In this document: in pieces, positions 1-9,783 of the stretch | How positions within the stretch are numbered: position 1 is the stretch's first letter | How the letters are laid out: each line of letters begins with the position of its first letter | Source: an uncultured Fretibacterium sp. | GTDB taxonomy: Bacteria > Synergistota > Synergistia > Synergistales > Aminobacteriaceae | Reading direction: 5' to 3' | Length of the DNA: 64,000 nt | NCBI RefSeq assembly: GCF_963548695.1 | Contig: NZ_CAUUWA010000004.1 | Location: 3,540 to 67,539 of the forward strand | Made by a program: the position numbers and the translations under genes | The notes under the pieces: model-generated | What the model saw: the letters and a program-made list of their open reading frames with translations, nothing else | Databases searched by the model: none | What the model was told of the DNA's origin: nothing

Positions 1-219
1 CCTCCGCTGCCGCGTGCCCTGGCCGTGATCGGGGGCTGGATGGCTGTGATGGCCCTCGAGCTGGTCAACAGCGCGGTCGAAAGGGCCTTTGACCTGATCG
101 ATCGAAACTATCGCGCCGAGATCAAGGCGGGGAAGGATATGCTCTCCGCAGCCGTGTTCCTTGCGATCGCGTTCAACGTCCTCCTCTGGGCGGCGCTGAT
201 CTTCCAGCCCCGCGTCTGA
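1..219 (+). CDS. dgkA: Diacylglycerol/undecaprenol kinase, C-terminal part
   Basis: C-terminal 72 codons of an integral-membrane lipid kinase of the DgkA family, which phosphorylates diacylglycerol or undecaprenol with ATP for lipid recycling. The frame is open from base 1, so the start lies outside the window. Visible are the family motif ELVNSAVER (from base 58), a following aspartate region, KDMLSAAV and a last hydrophobic helix ending FQPRV. The next gene starts 38 bp downstream in the same direction, so they may be co-transcribed. The family call rests on the conserved ELVN/KD motifs. Lipid specificity cannot be told from this fragment. Confidence 0.8.
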   Translation, partial: PPLPRALAVIGGWMAVMALELVNSAVERAFDLIDRNYRAEIKAGKDMLSAAVFLAIAFNVLLWAALIFQPRV

Positions 220-257
220 CGCTGTAAAGCAGCTGTAAAGCAAAGGAGATATCGCCG

Positions 258-1307
258 ATGTCGTTCAACCTACAGACCGTGCTGACCTCATTCCATCAGA
301 GCGTAATGGAGGTATTCGGGCCCCTGCTGGATTGGTTCGATTCCGTCCCTGCGCTCCAACCCCTCCAGCCCTATCGGTATTGCCTGCCCTACGTCGTCAT
401 CGGGCTGGTACTCTTTCTCTTGTTGCTGCTGGCACACGTCCTGAGACGGAAAGGCCGGGGCCCTCGGAGAGAAAAAACTCCCCGCTCCACGTCCGCATCC
501 AGGTCTGCGTCCAGATCCACATCCGCATTCTCGGGAACGCCCGTCCAGGGCAGGGCCATCGACATCATGCCCAATTTTCCGGACCCTGTACCGCAGGCTG
601 GAGCCCCTACACAGATCCAGGAGGAGGGATTTTCGGTCCCCACCATGGCGGGATCAGGGGCGTCCGTTCCCAATTTCGCCGCGTCCGGCCCCGTAGTTCT
701 GACCGCTCCCGCGCCGGGGGCCACCTTCGGTCCCTCGGCGAGCCCCGTCTCCCCACCCGCAGCGGATTTCGCCGGGGCCTTCATTCCATCCGCGGCGCCG
801 ATCTCTCCCGCGGCGCCGATCTCTCCCGCGGCGCCGGCCGCGGCACGGACTCCGCCCCAAACCCCAGCTCCAGCCGCCCCCCGACACGAGGTCCCGGGGC
901 CTCCCAGGGCCGCCGCGAGCCTCATCACGCCCCCCGAGTCGGAGTTCCAGCGAATCTACATCGAGATGTACATCTACCTGGAGCTCACCACGAACTTCAG
1001 CGCGCTGAGGGCAAACGTCAACGGGATGCTCTCCCGTGGGGCCTCCACGGAGCCCTTGATGCCGGATGGAAGCGCAGCCCCCGAGGAGCACATCCTCGCC
1101 TGCACCGCCCTCGCCGCGTTGGAGGACCTTCAAACGAAGGAGTCCCGCCTCGAACCGGGGAGGCTGAGCCCGCATGGGGAGGAGCTGTGCAAGATCTACA
1201 ACTATATCCTGAACCGCCTGAAGGGAAACGGGAATCTTTCGGAGGACTCCGCCAGGAAACTGCTTGAGGATACCCTGGAGAAGGTCCTCGGAACAAGCGG
1301 GCATTAG
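258..1307 (+). CDS. Membrane-anchored low-complexity protein of unknown function
   Basis: Unrecognised 349-residue protein. One strong transmembrane helix lies at about residues 43-62 and is followed by an RRKGRGPRR stop-transfer cluster. This suggests the N-terminus is outside and the long C-terminal part in the cytoplasm. Residues about 75-220 are Ser, Pro and Ala rich low complexity, including a tandem GAPISPAA-like repeat coded by a short DNA repeat near 795-840. The last ~120 residues (from SEFQRIYIEM) look like a folded, mostly helical domain. The start at 258 has an AAAGGAG ribosome site. It sits between dgkA and a HAD phosphatase. No function is claimed. Confidence 0.7.
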   Translation: MSFNLQTVLTSFHQSVMEVFGPLLDWFDSVPALQPLQPYRYCLPYVVIGLVLFLLLLLAHVLRRKGRGPRREKTPRSTSASRSASRSTSAFSGTPVQGRAIDIMPNFPDPVPQAGAPTQIQEEGFSVPTMAGSGASVPNFAASGPVVLTAPAPGATFGPSASPVSPPAADFAGAFIPSAAPISPAAPISPAAPAAARTPPQTPAPAAPRHEVPGPPRAAASLITPPESEFQRIYIEMYIYLELTTNFSALRANVNGMLSRGASTEPLMPDGSAAPEEHILACTALAALEDLQTKESRLEPGRLSPHGEELCKIYNYILNRLKGNGNLSEDSARKLLEDTLEKVLGTSGH

Positions 1308-1328
1308 AATCGTAATGGAGAGGGCTTT

Positions 1329-1970
1329 ATGATCAAACTGATGATTTTCGACCACGACATGACGATCGTGGACTCGAGCCACGCCATCCTGGCGGGGCTC
1401 AACCTTGTGGCCGAGGCGGTCGGCCGTCCCAAGGCCACTCTCGCCCAAGTGATGCGGTGCATCGCCATGCCCATGAGGGAGTTCATGATCGGCACCCTGG
1501 GCGACTTCCGGCCCGAGTGGATGGACCTGTACCGCGACAAGGTCGCACCGCTTGAACACTCCATGATTCATCCCTTCCCCGAGACGAGGACGATTCTGCC
1601 CCGCCTTCGGGAGATGGGGCTGACCCTTGCCGTCGCCTCGAACCGGAACGCCCCGCGAACGTCCATGGAGAGGAGCGGAACGGCCGATTATTTCGACGCG
1701 ATCGTCGGCCCCTCGGACCACCTGCCCTACAAGCCCGATCCGGGGATGCTTCTGAGCCTCATGGACCGTTTCGGCGTCCCTGCGGCTCGGACCGTCTACG
1801 TCGGGGACTCCGACATCGACGTCAAAACGGCCCTTGCCGCGGGGACGCGGGCTATCGGTGCGGCGCAGGGCAACTTCACGAAGGATCAGCTCCTGGAGCT
1901 GGGGGCGTGGCGCGCCGTCGGGTCCCTTGACGAGCTGCCCGGGATTGTGGAGGAGGATGGGAGGGAATGA
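1329..1970 (+). CDS. HAD-family hydrolase, phosphoglycolate-phosphatase-like
   Basis: A 213-residue haloacid-dehalogenase-superfamily phosphatase. Motif I is DHDMT (D8 nucleophile, D10 acid/base), with Met in place of the usual Gly of DxDGT. Motif II is the VASNRN region, motif III the Lys of YKPDPGML, and motif [12 protein letters not shown], which binds Mg2+. A helical cap follows motif I, as in the Gph/PpaX subfamily. The substrate cannot be deduced: phosphoglycolate, pyrophosphate or another small phosphoester is possible. Its stop lies within the ribosome-binding region of the next gene, so the two are probably translated together. Confidence 0.85.
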   Translation: MIKLMIFDHDMTIVDSSHAILAGLNLVAEAVGRPKATLAQVMRCIAMPMREFMIGTLGDFRPEWMDLYRDKVAPLEHSMIHPFPETRTILPRLREMGLTLAVASNRNAPRTSMERSGTADYFDAIVGPSDHLPYKPDPGMLLSLMDRFGVPAARTVYVGDSDIDVKTALAAGTRAIGAAQGNFTKDQLLELGAWRAVGSLDELPGIVEEDGRE

Positions 1971-1974
1971 GCTC

Positions 1975-4098
1975 GTGATCTACAGAGACCTCTCGACCGT
2001 CCCGGGGACGGCGGGCTCCACCCTATCCCCGCCCAGGAACCGTTTGTCGGATGAGCCCAGCCCCTACCTGCTCCAGCACGCCGACAACCCCATAGGGTGG
2101 TACCCGTGGGGGGACGAGGCCTTCGAGGCCGCGCGTAGAGAGGATAAACCCATATTCCTCTCCATTGGCTACTCCTCGTGCCACTGGTGCCACGTCATGG
2201 AGCGGGAATGTTTCTCCGACCCCGAGGTGGCGGACCTCATGAACGACACCTGCGTCGCCATCAAGGTGGACCGGGAGGAACGGCCCGATCTGGACGGGCT
2301 CTTCATGGACATATGCCACATCCAGAATGGAAACGGAGGATGGCCCCTGAACCTCTTCCTGACCCCAGAGGGCAGGCCCTTCTTCGCGGCCACGTGGCTG
2401 CCCAAGAGGACGACGGGCCGGATGCCGGGCCTGACGGCCATCCTGCCGCGCGTCAAGTGGCTGTGGTCCATGCAGCGCGAGGACGTGATCCGCGGGGCCG
2501 ACAGCCTGGCAGAGACGCTGGCCGCCCACCTGAACTTCGTCTCGGGGGGCCGGGTGGGCACCGCGGCGGCCCGAAGCGCCCTCAGCGAGCTCCAGGGGCT
2601 CTTCGACTCGCAGTGGGGCGGGTTCGGGTTCGCCCCAAAGTTCCCGGCCGCGCCGCGCCTCCTCTTCCTGTTGGAGCAGGCCCGGTCGTCCGTCAACTCC
2701 ACGCAGGAGCGCGAGGAGCTCCTGGGCATGGCGGACCTGACCCTGCGCCGCATGTGGCGGGGCGGCATCCACGACCATCTGGGCGGCGGGTTCGCGCGCT
2801 ACGCCACGGACGAACAGTGGCTCATCCCTCACTTCGAGAAGATGCTCGCCGATCAGGCCCTGCTGCTCCTGACCGCGGCGCTGGCCCACGAGATCCGGCC
2901 CGACCCGTTCTACCGTGCCTTGGCGGAGGACATCGTCGGGTGCGTGCAGCGGGATTTCACCGCCCCGGAGTCCTGCTTCCGGACGTCCCTCGATGCGGAT
3001 AGCGAGGAGGGGGAGGGGCGCTACTACCTCTGGACGGAGGAGGAGGTCCGCCGGCTGCTCCCGGAGGGGGACCGCGGTCTGTTCTGCGCCGCCTACGCCG
3101 TCCTGCCCGGCGGGAACTTCGGACACGAGATGACGGGGATGCAGACGGGGCAGAACATCCTCTATGAAGCCTCGACCGTCGCGGAGCTGTCGCGGCGCTA
3201 CGGGATCCGATCGACCGAGGCGGCGGAACGCCTCGCCCGGGACCGGGCCATCCTTCTGGAGGCTCGCTCCCGGCGCACGCCGCCCGCAGTGGATGACAAG
3301 GTGCTCATGGATTGGAACGGCCTCATGATTGGGGCCCTGGCCCGCGCCTCCTCGGCCTTCGAGCAGCCGGAATGGAGGCTCTCCGCCGAACGGGCCGCCC
3401 TGTTCCTTCAAAAGGCCCTGCCGGACCCCAGGGGCAGCTGGCGGCGGCGGTACCGCGGCGGGGAGGCGGGGATTCCCGCCCTCCCAGGGGACTACGCGGC
3501 GCTGCTGTGGGGGGTCATGGAGATCCACCGCGCAGCCGCCGCCGCCGGGGCGCGAAAAAAACAGCTGCGGGACTGGCTGCGCTGCGCCGAGACCCTGGGG
3601 GGCAAGCTCCTGGAGGAGTTCTGGGACCCCGAGGGCGGGGGACTGTTCCTCTCCTCCTCGGACGACCCCAACATCTTCCTGAGGCGCAAGACGGCGAGCG
3701 ACGACGCGATTCCCTCGGCCAATGCCCTGGCGGCCATGGGGCTGGCCGAGCTGAGCTCCGCCCTGGGTGAACGAAGCTACATGAAGCGGGCCCGTGAGAT
3801 CGTCGCCTGTTTCGCCCGTGCCGCCGCGCTGCGCCCCCTGGATCATCTCTCCCTGATCGCAGCCTCGGGGATGTTGAGATCGGTCAAGGCAGCGGAGGCG
3901 GAGCCCGAGGCGGACGAGGGAAGAGAGGTCCCTGCGGAGGCTGCCGAAACCCAATTCGAGGAGGCCTCCGCGCCGGAGCCCCGTGAGGACGAGGGGACGC
4001 CCCGCGGCCGGCCGGAGCGGTCCCGGCGGGATCGGGCGGCGGCGCGGAGCGAACGCCGCCTCTCCCGGACCCGCCGGTCGGGATTGAGGGACAGATAG
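1975..4098 (+). CDS. Thioredoxin-domain protein, YyaL/SSP411 (DUF255) family
   Basis: About 707 residues. An N-terminal thioredoxin-like DUF255 domain begins [18 protein letters not shown] and carries the diagnostic C69-H-W-C72-H motif, then [10 protein letters not shown] and [14 protein letters not shown] long alpha/alpha-barrel (cellobiose-epimerase-like) domain follows, with HEKML- and DWNG-type motifs. The family is widespread with no settled activity. The last ~60 residues are an unusual Glu- then Arg-rich low-complexity extension. I chose GTG 1975, which has GGGAGGG nine bases upstream. ATG 1957 is the alternative, but its Shine-Dalgarno is too close. The frame is also open back into the HAD gene. 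Confidence 0.88.
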   Translation: MIYRDLSTVPGTAGSTLSPPRNRLSDEPSPYLLQHADNPIGWYPWGDEAFEAARREDKPIFLSIGYSSCHWCHVMERECFSDPEVADLMNDTCVAIKVDREERPDLDGLFMDICHIQNGNGGWPLNLFLTPEGRPFFAATWLPKRTTGRMPGLTAILPRVKWLWSMQREDVIRGADSLAETLAAHLNFVSGGRVGTAAARSALSELQGLFDSQWGGFGFAPKFPAAPRLLFLLEQARSSVNSTQEREELLGMADLTLRRMWRGGIHDHLGGGFARYATDEQWLIPHFEKMLADQALLLLTAALAHEIRPDPFYRALAEDIVGCVQRDFTAPESCFRTSLDADSEEGEGRYYLWTEEEVRRLLPEGDRGLFCAAYAVLPGGNFGHEMTGMQTGQNILYEASTVAELSRRYGIRSTEAAERLARDRAILLEARSRRTPPAVDDKVLMDWNGLMIGALARASSAFEQPEWRLSAERAALFLQKALPDPRGSWRRRYRGGEAGIPALPGDYAALLWGVMEIHRAAAAAGARKKQLRDWLRCAETLGGKLLEEFWDPEGGGLFLSSSDDPNIFLRRKTASDDAIPSANALAAMGLAELSSALGERSYMKRAREIVACFARAAALRPLDHLSLIAASGMLRSVKAAEAEPEADEGREVPAEAAETQFEEASAPEPREDEGTPRGRPERSRRDRAAARSERRLSRTRRSGLRDR

Positions 4099-4159
4099 GT
4101 CTCCGGTTGCAAACATCATAAATCACAAACATAGAGATCCAAAACAAGGAGGTTTTGCC

Positions 4160-6049
4160 ATGAGAAGTTTTTTCAGGGTTGCAGGCGGCGCGGCGGTACT
4201 TTGCCTTTCGTGCCTTCTGCTGTCCGGCACGGAGGCCGGAGCGAACTACCGTTTCGACGACCTTTTCGGCCCCAGCGGCGTGGGCGCCCAGTGGATGGTG
4301 ATCACCGGGGGCACGGACACGGTGGGCGACGCTGCGGCCAAGGTCCCCATGCAGGTCAGCGGGGACATCGTGAGCGACCGCAATTCCGTTGTCATCATGA
4401 ACGGGCGCACGAAGGACCCCCTGGGGGATGAGGCCAACCGGGACATCCACGCGATGTTCCTGGTGCTGACGGGCGATCGGGGCTCCATGGGGGTCAACTT
4501 CGCCTACTCGGGAACCGACGACGCGGTCACCCCGGACGCTCTGTTGCTCAACTCCGTCTACTCCGCTCAAAAAACCCCCGTGGGAAACGGCAAATACCAT
4601 TTCCTGTTCATAAAAAACAGGGAGCAGGGGAAGTTCGGCAGCGTGAGGGGCAACTTCGCCTTCCACCAGAACCCCTCGTCCAGCCATCCCTCCACCCCAT
4701 CCCAGACCCTTCTGGCGCCCTTCATCATCGCCAACGTCGTGGACGGCACGGCGAAGGACAACCCCCTGTTGCTCCGGGCCATCCTGCGCGAGCCCGGAAC
4801 GACGAACACGGGGGATATCGTGGCCTACGACCACTTTACGTGGGACGTGACGGACGACAAGGAGACGGAGAGCGCCCAGTGGGTGTTCGTCCCGGTCCCC
4901 GCATGGCCCGCCCCCGACAGGATTGACTACCGCCTGACCACGGAGGTCACGAACTATACGGGCGTCCGCTACGCGGTGCAGCGTTACGACAACTATGCTT
5001 GGACTCACCTGCTCCCTACCCACTGGGCCTTCGACTTACCGCGATCCCAGAGCCTCAGGGACGTACCGCCTCAATTCCAACTGGCCGACATCAGCCACAT
5101 CGCGCCCGGCCTGAAGACCGTCTACAGCCAGCGCTTCAACGTCAACGAGGGGAGCAAGGTCCCCCTGCGGCTCTACCGCGTTGACCCAGCCGATAACTTT
5201 TACGCGCTGACCCTGAACCACCGGATCATCTTCGGCTTGGATCTGGGGACGGTCGAGGCCCCTGTCTCGGGGCGGAACCCATCCGCGTGGAAGGTCACCG
5301 CCTTCAACCCCCGCGCCGCCAGCACGGACTTTCTCAAGAACGTCGCCAAGGCAATGGATGTATCGGCCGTGAGGGCGCCCGAGGGGCGGACCGTGAACTC
5401 CGGCGTCGTCCGTAACGCCTACGTGGCCGGGGATGTCATCGCCTCCTTCGCCATCGACGCGTCTATCCCCGGCTCGGCCCGGAGGGAAGGGGCCGAGGGC
5501 CTGCTGCCCCTGCACATCACCTTCAACCTGCCCCGCACGCACCTGCTAGTGGCCCCCAAGTGGGAGGGGCTGCTCGATCAGTGGCACGAGACGGGCGACA
5601 TCAAGAGCGAATTTGCGCGCGCCTTCAGCCTCTACCTGCGCAGCGGAGACGAAAACCACTGGAACCTGATCCAGGAGCTGGAGAAACAGGGGTACGACAA
5701 GCTGGTCAAGGTCTTTCTGGATGAGAAGCGCGGTGTGATCACGGTGAGCTTCATCGCCATGCTGATGGATGGCACGGGCGAGGGGAACCGCCCGGCTCTG
5801 CGCGTCGTGTCCGACAGGACGCCGACCACGGGGAACGACTTCCTGGTCCTGAGGGACGGGACGTTCGACAACCGCTGGAACCTGACCTTCTACGCCGCCC
5901 CGGCGGACTACAAGGAAAACCCGAGCACTCCGGGGACCGGAGGCTCGGAGAAGAGCGGCGGCGGGGGCTGCGACAGCCTGGGACTTGGGATGATGGGCCT
6001 TTTGGCCGCGGCGCTGTTGATTCGTAAAAAGGAGGTAGAGAGAGGATGA
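4160..6049 (+). CDS. Exported Synerg-CTERM surface protein
   Basis: A 629-residue exported protein. It has an N-terminal signal peptide (hydrophobic residues about 8-24, cleavage near GTEAGA). The C-terminus is GGGGCDSLGLGMMG, a hydrophobic stretch, then RKK. This is the Synerg-CTERM arrangement: glycine-rich linker, invariant Cys-Asp, transmembrane segment and basic tail, thought to be a sorting and anchoring signal. The middle is unrecognised and predicted rich in beta structure. AAGGAGG precedes the start. Its stop overlaps the start of the next Synerg-CTERM gene (ATGA), so the pair is an operon. The basic tail is longer than usual (RKKEVERG). Confidence 0.85.
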   Translation: MRSFFRVAGGAAVLCLSCLLLSGTEAGANYRFDDLFGPSGVGAQWMVITGGTDTVGDAAAKVPMQVSGDIVSDRNSVVIMNGRTKDPLGDEANRDIHAMFLVLTGDRGSMGVNFAYSGTDDAVTPDALLLNSVYSAQKTPVGNGKYHFLFIKNREQGKFGSVRGNFAFHQNPSSSHPSTPSQTLLAPFIIANVVDGTAKDNPLLLRAILREPGTTNTGDIVAYDHFTWDVTDDKETESAQWVFVPVPAWPAPDRIDYRLTTEVTNYTGVRYAVQRYDNYAWTHLLPTHWAFDLPRSQSLRDVPPQFQLADISHIAPGLKTVYSQRFNVNEGSKVPLRLYRVDPADNFYALTLNHRIIFGLDLGTVEAPVSGRNPSAWKVTAFNPRAASTDFLKNVAKAMDVSAVRAPEGRTVNSGVVRNAYVAGDVIASFAIDASIPGSARREGAEGLLPLHITFNLPRTHLLVAPKWEGLLDQWHETGDIKSEFARAFSLYLRSGDENHWNLIQELEKQGYDKLVKVFLDEKRGVITVSFIAMLMDGTGEGNRPALRVVSDRTPTTGNDFLVLRDGTFDNRWNLTFYAAPADYKENPSTPGTGGSEKSGGGGCDSLGLGMMGLLAAALLIRKKEVERG

Positions 6050-9000
6050 AGAGGTTTTTGATCCAGGGGCTGCTGGCCTTGGCGTGCCTGTCGTTCTGCG
6101 CTGGCGCAGAGGCGGCGACGGTCGTCAACACTTTTGCCGAGCTGCGCGACGCCGTGAAGAATCCCGACAGCCTGGATATCCAGTTGGGCGGGGACATCAC
6201 GATTACCGAGGCCATTCCCGTGTCGCTGGACGCGAAGATTGACGGGGCCGGAAAAAAGCTGATCGCGGGCGGGGCCTTCCGGCACTTCAACGTCACCGAT
6301 ACCCCTACGCTGGAGTTCAAGAACGTGACCTTCGACGGTGGCTCCCAAGGCGGCGGCGTCTCCATCCCCTCGGGCGGCAAGGCGACGTTTGAGGGCGGGG
6401 CCTTTGAGAGCAACAAGGCCGCGAACGGCGGTGCCGTATCGGTCGCCAGCGGCGGGGAAGCCACCTTCGACGGGACGGCCTTCAAGGGCAACCAGGCGAC
6501 GGGCGACGGCGGGGCCGTCAGCGTCACCGGAACCGGCAAGGCAACGTTCACCGGGGCGATCACCTTCACCGGAAATACGGCTACGGGCAGCGGCGGGGCC
6601 GTCCACTTGGACGGGGCGGCCGTGGAGTTTCCATCAAGCGTCAGCTTCGAGAACAACAAGGCCGCGAATGGCGGCGCGGTGGCCCTGAGTGATTCCGCTA
6701 ACTCCAAAGCCACGTTCAACGGCAACGTGCTATCCCCTAACACGGCGACAGCAAACGGGGGCTCCCTCTATATCCCCGGCAGCGCGGCGGTCGTCTTCAA
6801 CGCGGACCAAAGTTTCACGAACAACCGCGCGGTCAACGGCGGAGCCATTTGGGCGGCGTCCCTCGCCTTCGCCTCAGACAGGATCCTGACCTTCACCGGA
6901 AACACGGCTACGGGCAATGGCGGTGCGCTCCATGTGGACGGTACGACGACGCTGACGGGCAAGTTCATCTTCAAGACCAATGATGCGGTCAAGGGAGGCG
7001 CCATCTACGCGGGAGCCAACCTCACCGTCTCCGGAGGAACTTTTTCCGGAAATACCGCCTCCGGATCCGGCGGGGCCATCTGCGCGGCTGGGACGGTTAC
7101 GGTCACCGGCGGGACCTTCGAGGCTGGCAACAAGGCTGAGGGAGCCGGATCGGATGACGGCGGCGGGGCCATCTGGGCCAATGAGATCGAGGTCGAGCCG
7201 TCCGGGAGCGACCCCGTTACCTTCGCGGGCCAGGTCGCTCGAAAGGACGGAGGCGCCCTGTTCAGTAAGAACTCCCTTTCCGCCAAAAACGCGCTGTTCA
7301 CCGGCAACGAAGCGGTGACGGGCAGCGGCGGGGCCGTGATGGCTCGGGGAACCGTCACGCTGACGAGGATGGCTTTCATCGGGAACATCAGCAAACAGAA
7401 GGGCGGCGCCGTCTACGCTGGGGATACCGCCACGATCACGTCCAGCGTATTCGACGGCAACACAGCCAAGGGCGACGGCGGCGCGGTGGCCCTCGACAAG
7501 AGCACGGCCCATTTCAAGATGACCGCTACGGCCATGCTGGGGAACTCCGCGGGCGACTTTACGAGCTCCGGGCAGGGCGGCGCCCTCTATCTGAACCTGA
7601 GCGCGGCGGATATAGATAGTTCTACCTTCTCCGGCAACAGCAGCCAAAGCACCTCCGACGGCCAGGGGGGCGCCGTCCGGCTTCAGGCGGTCGCCCAGTC
7701 CGCGCTGACCAACTGCACCTTCACCGGCAACACGGTGACGGGCAACACAACCAGCCAGGGCGGCGCACTTTGGTTCGGCGGTGTTGGCTCCTTCGTCCTG
7801 ACCAACTGCACCCTGTCCCTGGAGAACGAGACCAAGGGCACGGGGGAGAAGCGGGGTGGCGCCTTCTACCTCAACGCCGGAAAGGCAGTTATGGCCGCGA
7901 CGCTGGCAGTTGGCAACAAAGCGGAGCTTGGGGCCGACATCTTCAACGGAGGGGGAACCCTCGCCACGGGCGGCTACAACCGCATCGCCAAGTTCGGTGT
8001 GGGAACAGGCGACACGTCCTGGGCCAACCCCAACGTGAATGGCGACACCGAGACGGATCGGCAGCAGGAGGGCTGGACCTCCGCCACGTTCTTCGGTTCC
8101 AACGGCCTTGCGGACAACTCCGGCCCCGCTGTCGGCCCATCCTCGGAATCCCGCACGCTCCAGACGCTCGCATTGGACGAGGCGGGTGCCCTGGCGGCAG
8201 CCGACAGGGCGATGGACAAGATTCCCGCCTTGCTTCCCGGCTTCCCGGGAAAGGACGAGAGGGGCGTTGACCGTCCTCAGCCGGCGAACGGCAAAAAGGA
8301 CATCGGGGCCTTCGAAGTGAAACAATCCGGTGGCGGTGGTGGAAATGACGACCCCGTCCTCACAATCAAATCCATTCGGATGAGCGGCATCCCCAACACG
8401 CTGACCTCGGTCGGTCAGACTGCCACCCTGACCGCTACGGTCATCTATGTGAACGGGACGACCTCAAACTCCGAAAAGGTCACCTGGTCCAGCAGCAACC
8501 CCAGCGTGGCGCGTATCGACGCCTTCGGCAACATCTACGCCTGCTCCGTGGGCAAGACCGTCATCAGCGTCACGGTGAACCGGCAGAAAACCGCCGCGGA
8601 CTCCGCGGACCTCACCGTCCGGGAGGAGATGAGCTACACCAACGTCCACCCCGAGATCTGGAAGATGCTGGGCGAATTCAACGACCTGCTGGGCGCGCAA
8701 GGCGCAGGGCTCACCTTCGCGGCCTCCGACCCGGCGAAGGTTAAGGCCGCGACCTTCCGGAACACCTTCCGCGAGGCGTGGGGGCTGTCGTCCGAGCAGG
8801 TGACGGCGCTGAAAAATCGTTCGGAAATCCGCTTCAGCCAGAAGACCCTCAGTTCCACTCAGGGCTGGAGCGCCTCCAAGCCTGCCATCGACGTCTCGCT
8901 CGGCGGGCGCACCCGGGGCGATATCCTGCCCCTGAAATACCGCTGGAGCCTGTCGTGGGAGGAGCTGAGCACGCTGATGGGGCGTAAGGTGACGCAGGTC

Positions 9001-9420
9001 AAAAACGCCCAGGAGCTCTCCAGTGTGCTGAAGCTGGCCTTCGTCCCCGCAAACGGGGCAGCCTACGACGTGGTGGGCGGTGAGGGAGTGTCCGCGGCGG
9101 ACGCGGAGTCCAAGGGCGCGTTGAAGGTGGCGAACGGCAACAACGGCCTGACCCTGGAGCTGACCGCTTTCGTGGCCGACGCCGCAGGACCGGCCGCATC
9201 GTCGGCGAAGGGCAAGCCGCAGCTTATCGACGGGCTCCTGGTGATCCCGGACGGGACCGCCGATGGGACGATCTCGGGCGCTCTGGGGCTGCTTCAGAGG
9301 CCCGCCAGCAACGGGGGCGGGAGCGGCAGCAAGGGCGAGGGCGGCGGCGGATGCGACGCGGGAGTCAGCGGAATGATGTTGGCTCTCGTGGTAGCGTTTC
9401 TGCTGCGGAGAAAAGCTTAA
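6046..9420 (+). CDS. Large beta-helix (Pmp-like repeat) Synerg-CTERM surface protein with Ig-like domain
   Basis: A 1124-residue exported protein. After a signal peptide (cleavage near GAEAA), residues about 25-620 carry some nineteen GG[A/S][V/I/L] repeats, each usually followed by F-x-GN-type motifs. This is the chlamydial polymorphic-membrane-protein or right-handed beta-helix pattern. Residues ~770-865 form a bacterial Ig-like group 2 domain (VTWSSSNPSVARID). An unrecognised ~200-residue domain follows. The C-terminus is GGGGCDAGVSG, a hydrophobic helix, then RRKA: a Synerg-CTERM signal, not an autotransporter barrel. A role in adhesion or the cell envelope is inferred. A strong terminator lies downstream at 9709. 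Confidence 0.87.
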   Translation: MKRFLIQGLLALACLSFCAGAEAATVVNTFAELRDAVKNPDSLDIQLGGDITITEAIPVSLDAKIDGAGKKLIAGGAFRHFNVTDTPTLEFKNVTFDGGSQGGGVSIPSGGKATFEGGAFESNKAANGGAVSVASGGEATFDGTAFKGNQATGDGGAVSVTGTGKATFTGAITFTGNTATGSGGAVHLDGAAVEFPSSVSFENNKAANGGAVALSDSANSKATFNGNVLSPNTATANGGSLYIPGSAAVVFNADQSFTNNRAVNGGAIWAASLAFASDRILTFTGNTATGNGGALHVDGTTTLTGKFIFKTNDAVKGGAIYAGANLTVSGGTFSGNTASGSGGAICAAGTVTVTGGTFEAGNKAEGAGSDDGGGAIWANEIEVEPSGSDPVTFAGQVARKDGGALFSKNSLSAKNALFTGNEAVTGSGGAVMARGTVTLTRMAFIGNISKQKGGAVYAGDTATITSSVFDGNTAKGDGGAVALDKSTAHFKMTATAMLGNSAGDFTSSGQGGALYLNLSAADIDSSTFSGNSSQSTSDGQGGAVRLQAVAQSALTNCTFTGNTVTGNTTSQGGALWFGGVGSFVLTNCTLSLENETKGTGEKRGGAFYLNAGKAVMAATLAVGNKAELGADIFNGGGTLATGGYNRIAKFGVGTGDTSWANPNVNGDTETDRQQEGWTSATFFGSNGLADNSGPAVGPSSESRTLQTLALDEAGALAAADRAMDKIPALLPGFPGKDERGVDRPQPANGKKDIGAFEVKQSGGGGGNDDPVLTIKSIRMSGIPNTLTSVGQTATLTATVIYVNGTTSNSEKVTWSSSNPSVARIDAFGNIYACSVGKTVISVTVNRQKTAADSADLTVREEMSYTNVHPEIWKMLGEFNDLLGAQGAGLTFAASDPAKVKAATFRNTFREAWGLSSEQVTALKNRSEIRFSQKTLSSTQGWSASKPAIDVSLGGRTRGDILPLKYRWSLSWEELSTLMGRKVTQVKNAQELSSVLKLAFVPANGAAYDVVGGEGVSAADAESKGALKVANGNNGLTLELTAFVADAAGPAASSAKGKPQLIDGLLVIPDGTADGTISGALGLLQRPASNGGGSGSKGEGGGGCDAGVSGMMLALVVAFLLRRKA

Positions 9421-9444
9421 CCTTGGATAGAGGCAGCTAGTCCG

Positions 9445-9592
9445 TTAAGCAGACGACCGCCTTCCGTGAGGCGTTAGCCTCGCGGGGCGTGTCGGTCGCT
9501 TATGTCGATACGCGGTCCATAAGCAGACAACCAGCGAAGCGTAGCGAGCTGTGTTGGTCGCTTAGTTGCTTCATCAGAGACCGCGTATCGAC
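9445..9592 (+). repeat. Palindromic dispersed repeat, copy A (two units)
   Basis: The first unit (9445-9517) opens TTAAGCAGACGACCGCC. It has a central hairpin (CCGTGAGGC, loop GTTA, GCCTCGCGG) and closes GGCGTGTCGGTCGCTTA. A second, diverged unit (TAAGCAGACAACC near 9520) is enclosed by a perfect 14-bp inverted repeat: GTCGATACGCGGTC at 9504-9517 and GACCGCGTATCGAC at 9579-9592. The same head sequence recurs at 42473-42514 (inverted) and 45973-46014, each with a different central hairpin. It is non-coding and MITE- or REP-like. Family name unknown. Confidence 0.75.
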
Positions 9593-9599
9593 GCCAGTG

Positions 9600-9668
9600 G
9601 GCGACGCGGGAGTCAGCGGACTTGCGTTGATTTTTGCAGCAGCCGTCCTTCGGAGGAAGAGGGTATAG
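9600..9668 (+). pseudogene. Orphan Synerg-CTERM tail, remnant of a third surface gene
   Basis: In frame this reads GDAGVSGLALIF, more hydrophobic residues, then RRKRV and TAG. It is a complete Synerg-CTERM tail, except that the Cys before Asp is now Gly. Twenty bases (GCGACGCGGGAGTCAGCGGA) are identical to the tail of the preceding surface gene. No start codon or upstream body exists. The repeat element lies directly before it. It is either the 3' stump of a deleted third gene or a partial duplication of the preceding gene's end. Confidence 0.7.
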
Positions 9669-9708
9669 CCTCCGACTTTCGCAGCTGAGCCCTAATCTGA
9701 GCATGGAA

Positions 9709-9741
9709 CGAGGCGGCCCCAGGTAGGGCCGCCTCGTTTTT
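9709..9741 (+). terminator. Rho-independent terminator of the surface-protein operon
   Basis: Perfect 11-bp stem CGAGGCGGCCC (9709-9719) and GGGCCGCCTCG (9726-9736), 6-base loop, then TTTTT. It ends the plus-strand surface operon and lies just before the convergent pncB. Confidence 0.9.
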
Positions 9742-9783
9742 CAGTTTTCGGTGGAACAGAACACGGAGCAATGTGAAATCGAA

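Noticed and set aside
2023..4119. 698-codon minus-strand frame
   Set aside because: Antisense to the clear DUF255 gene, which has conserved motifs; no ribosome site or recognisable domain.
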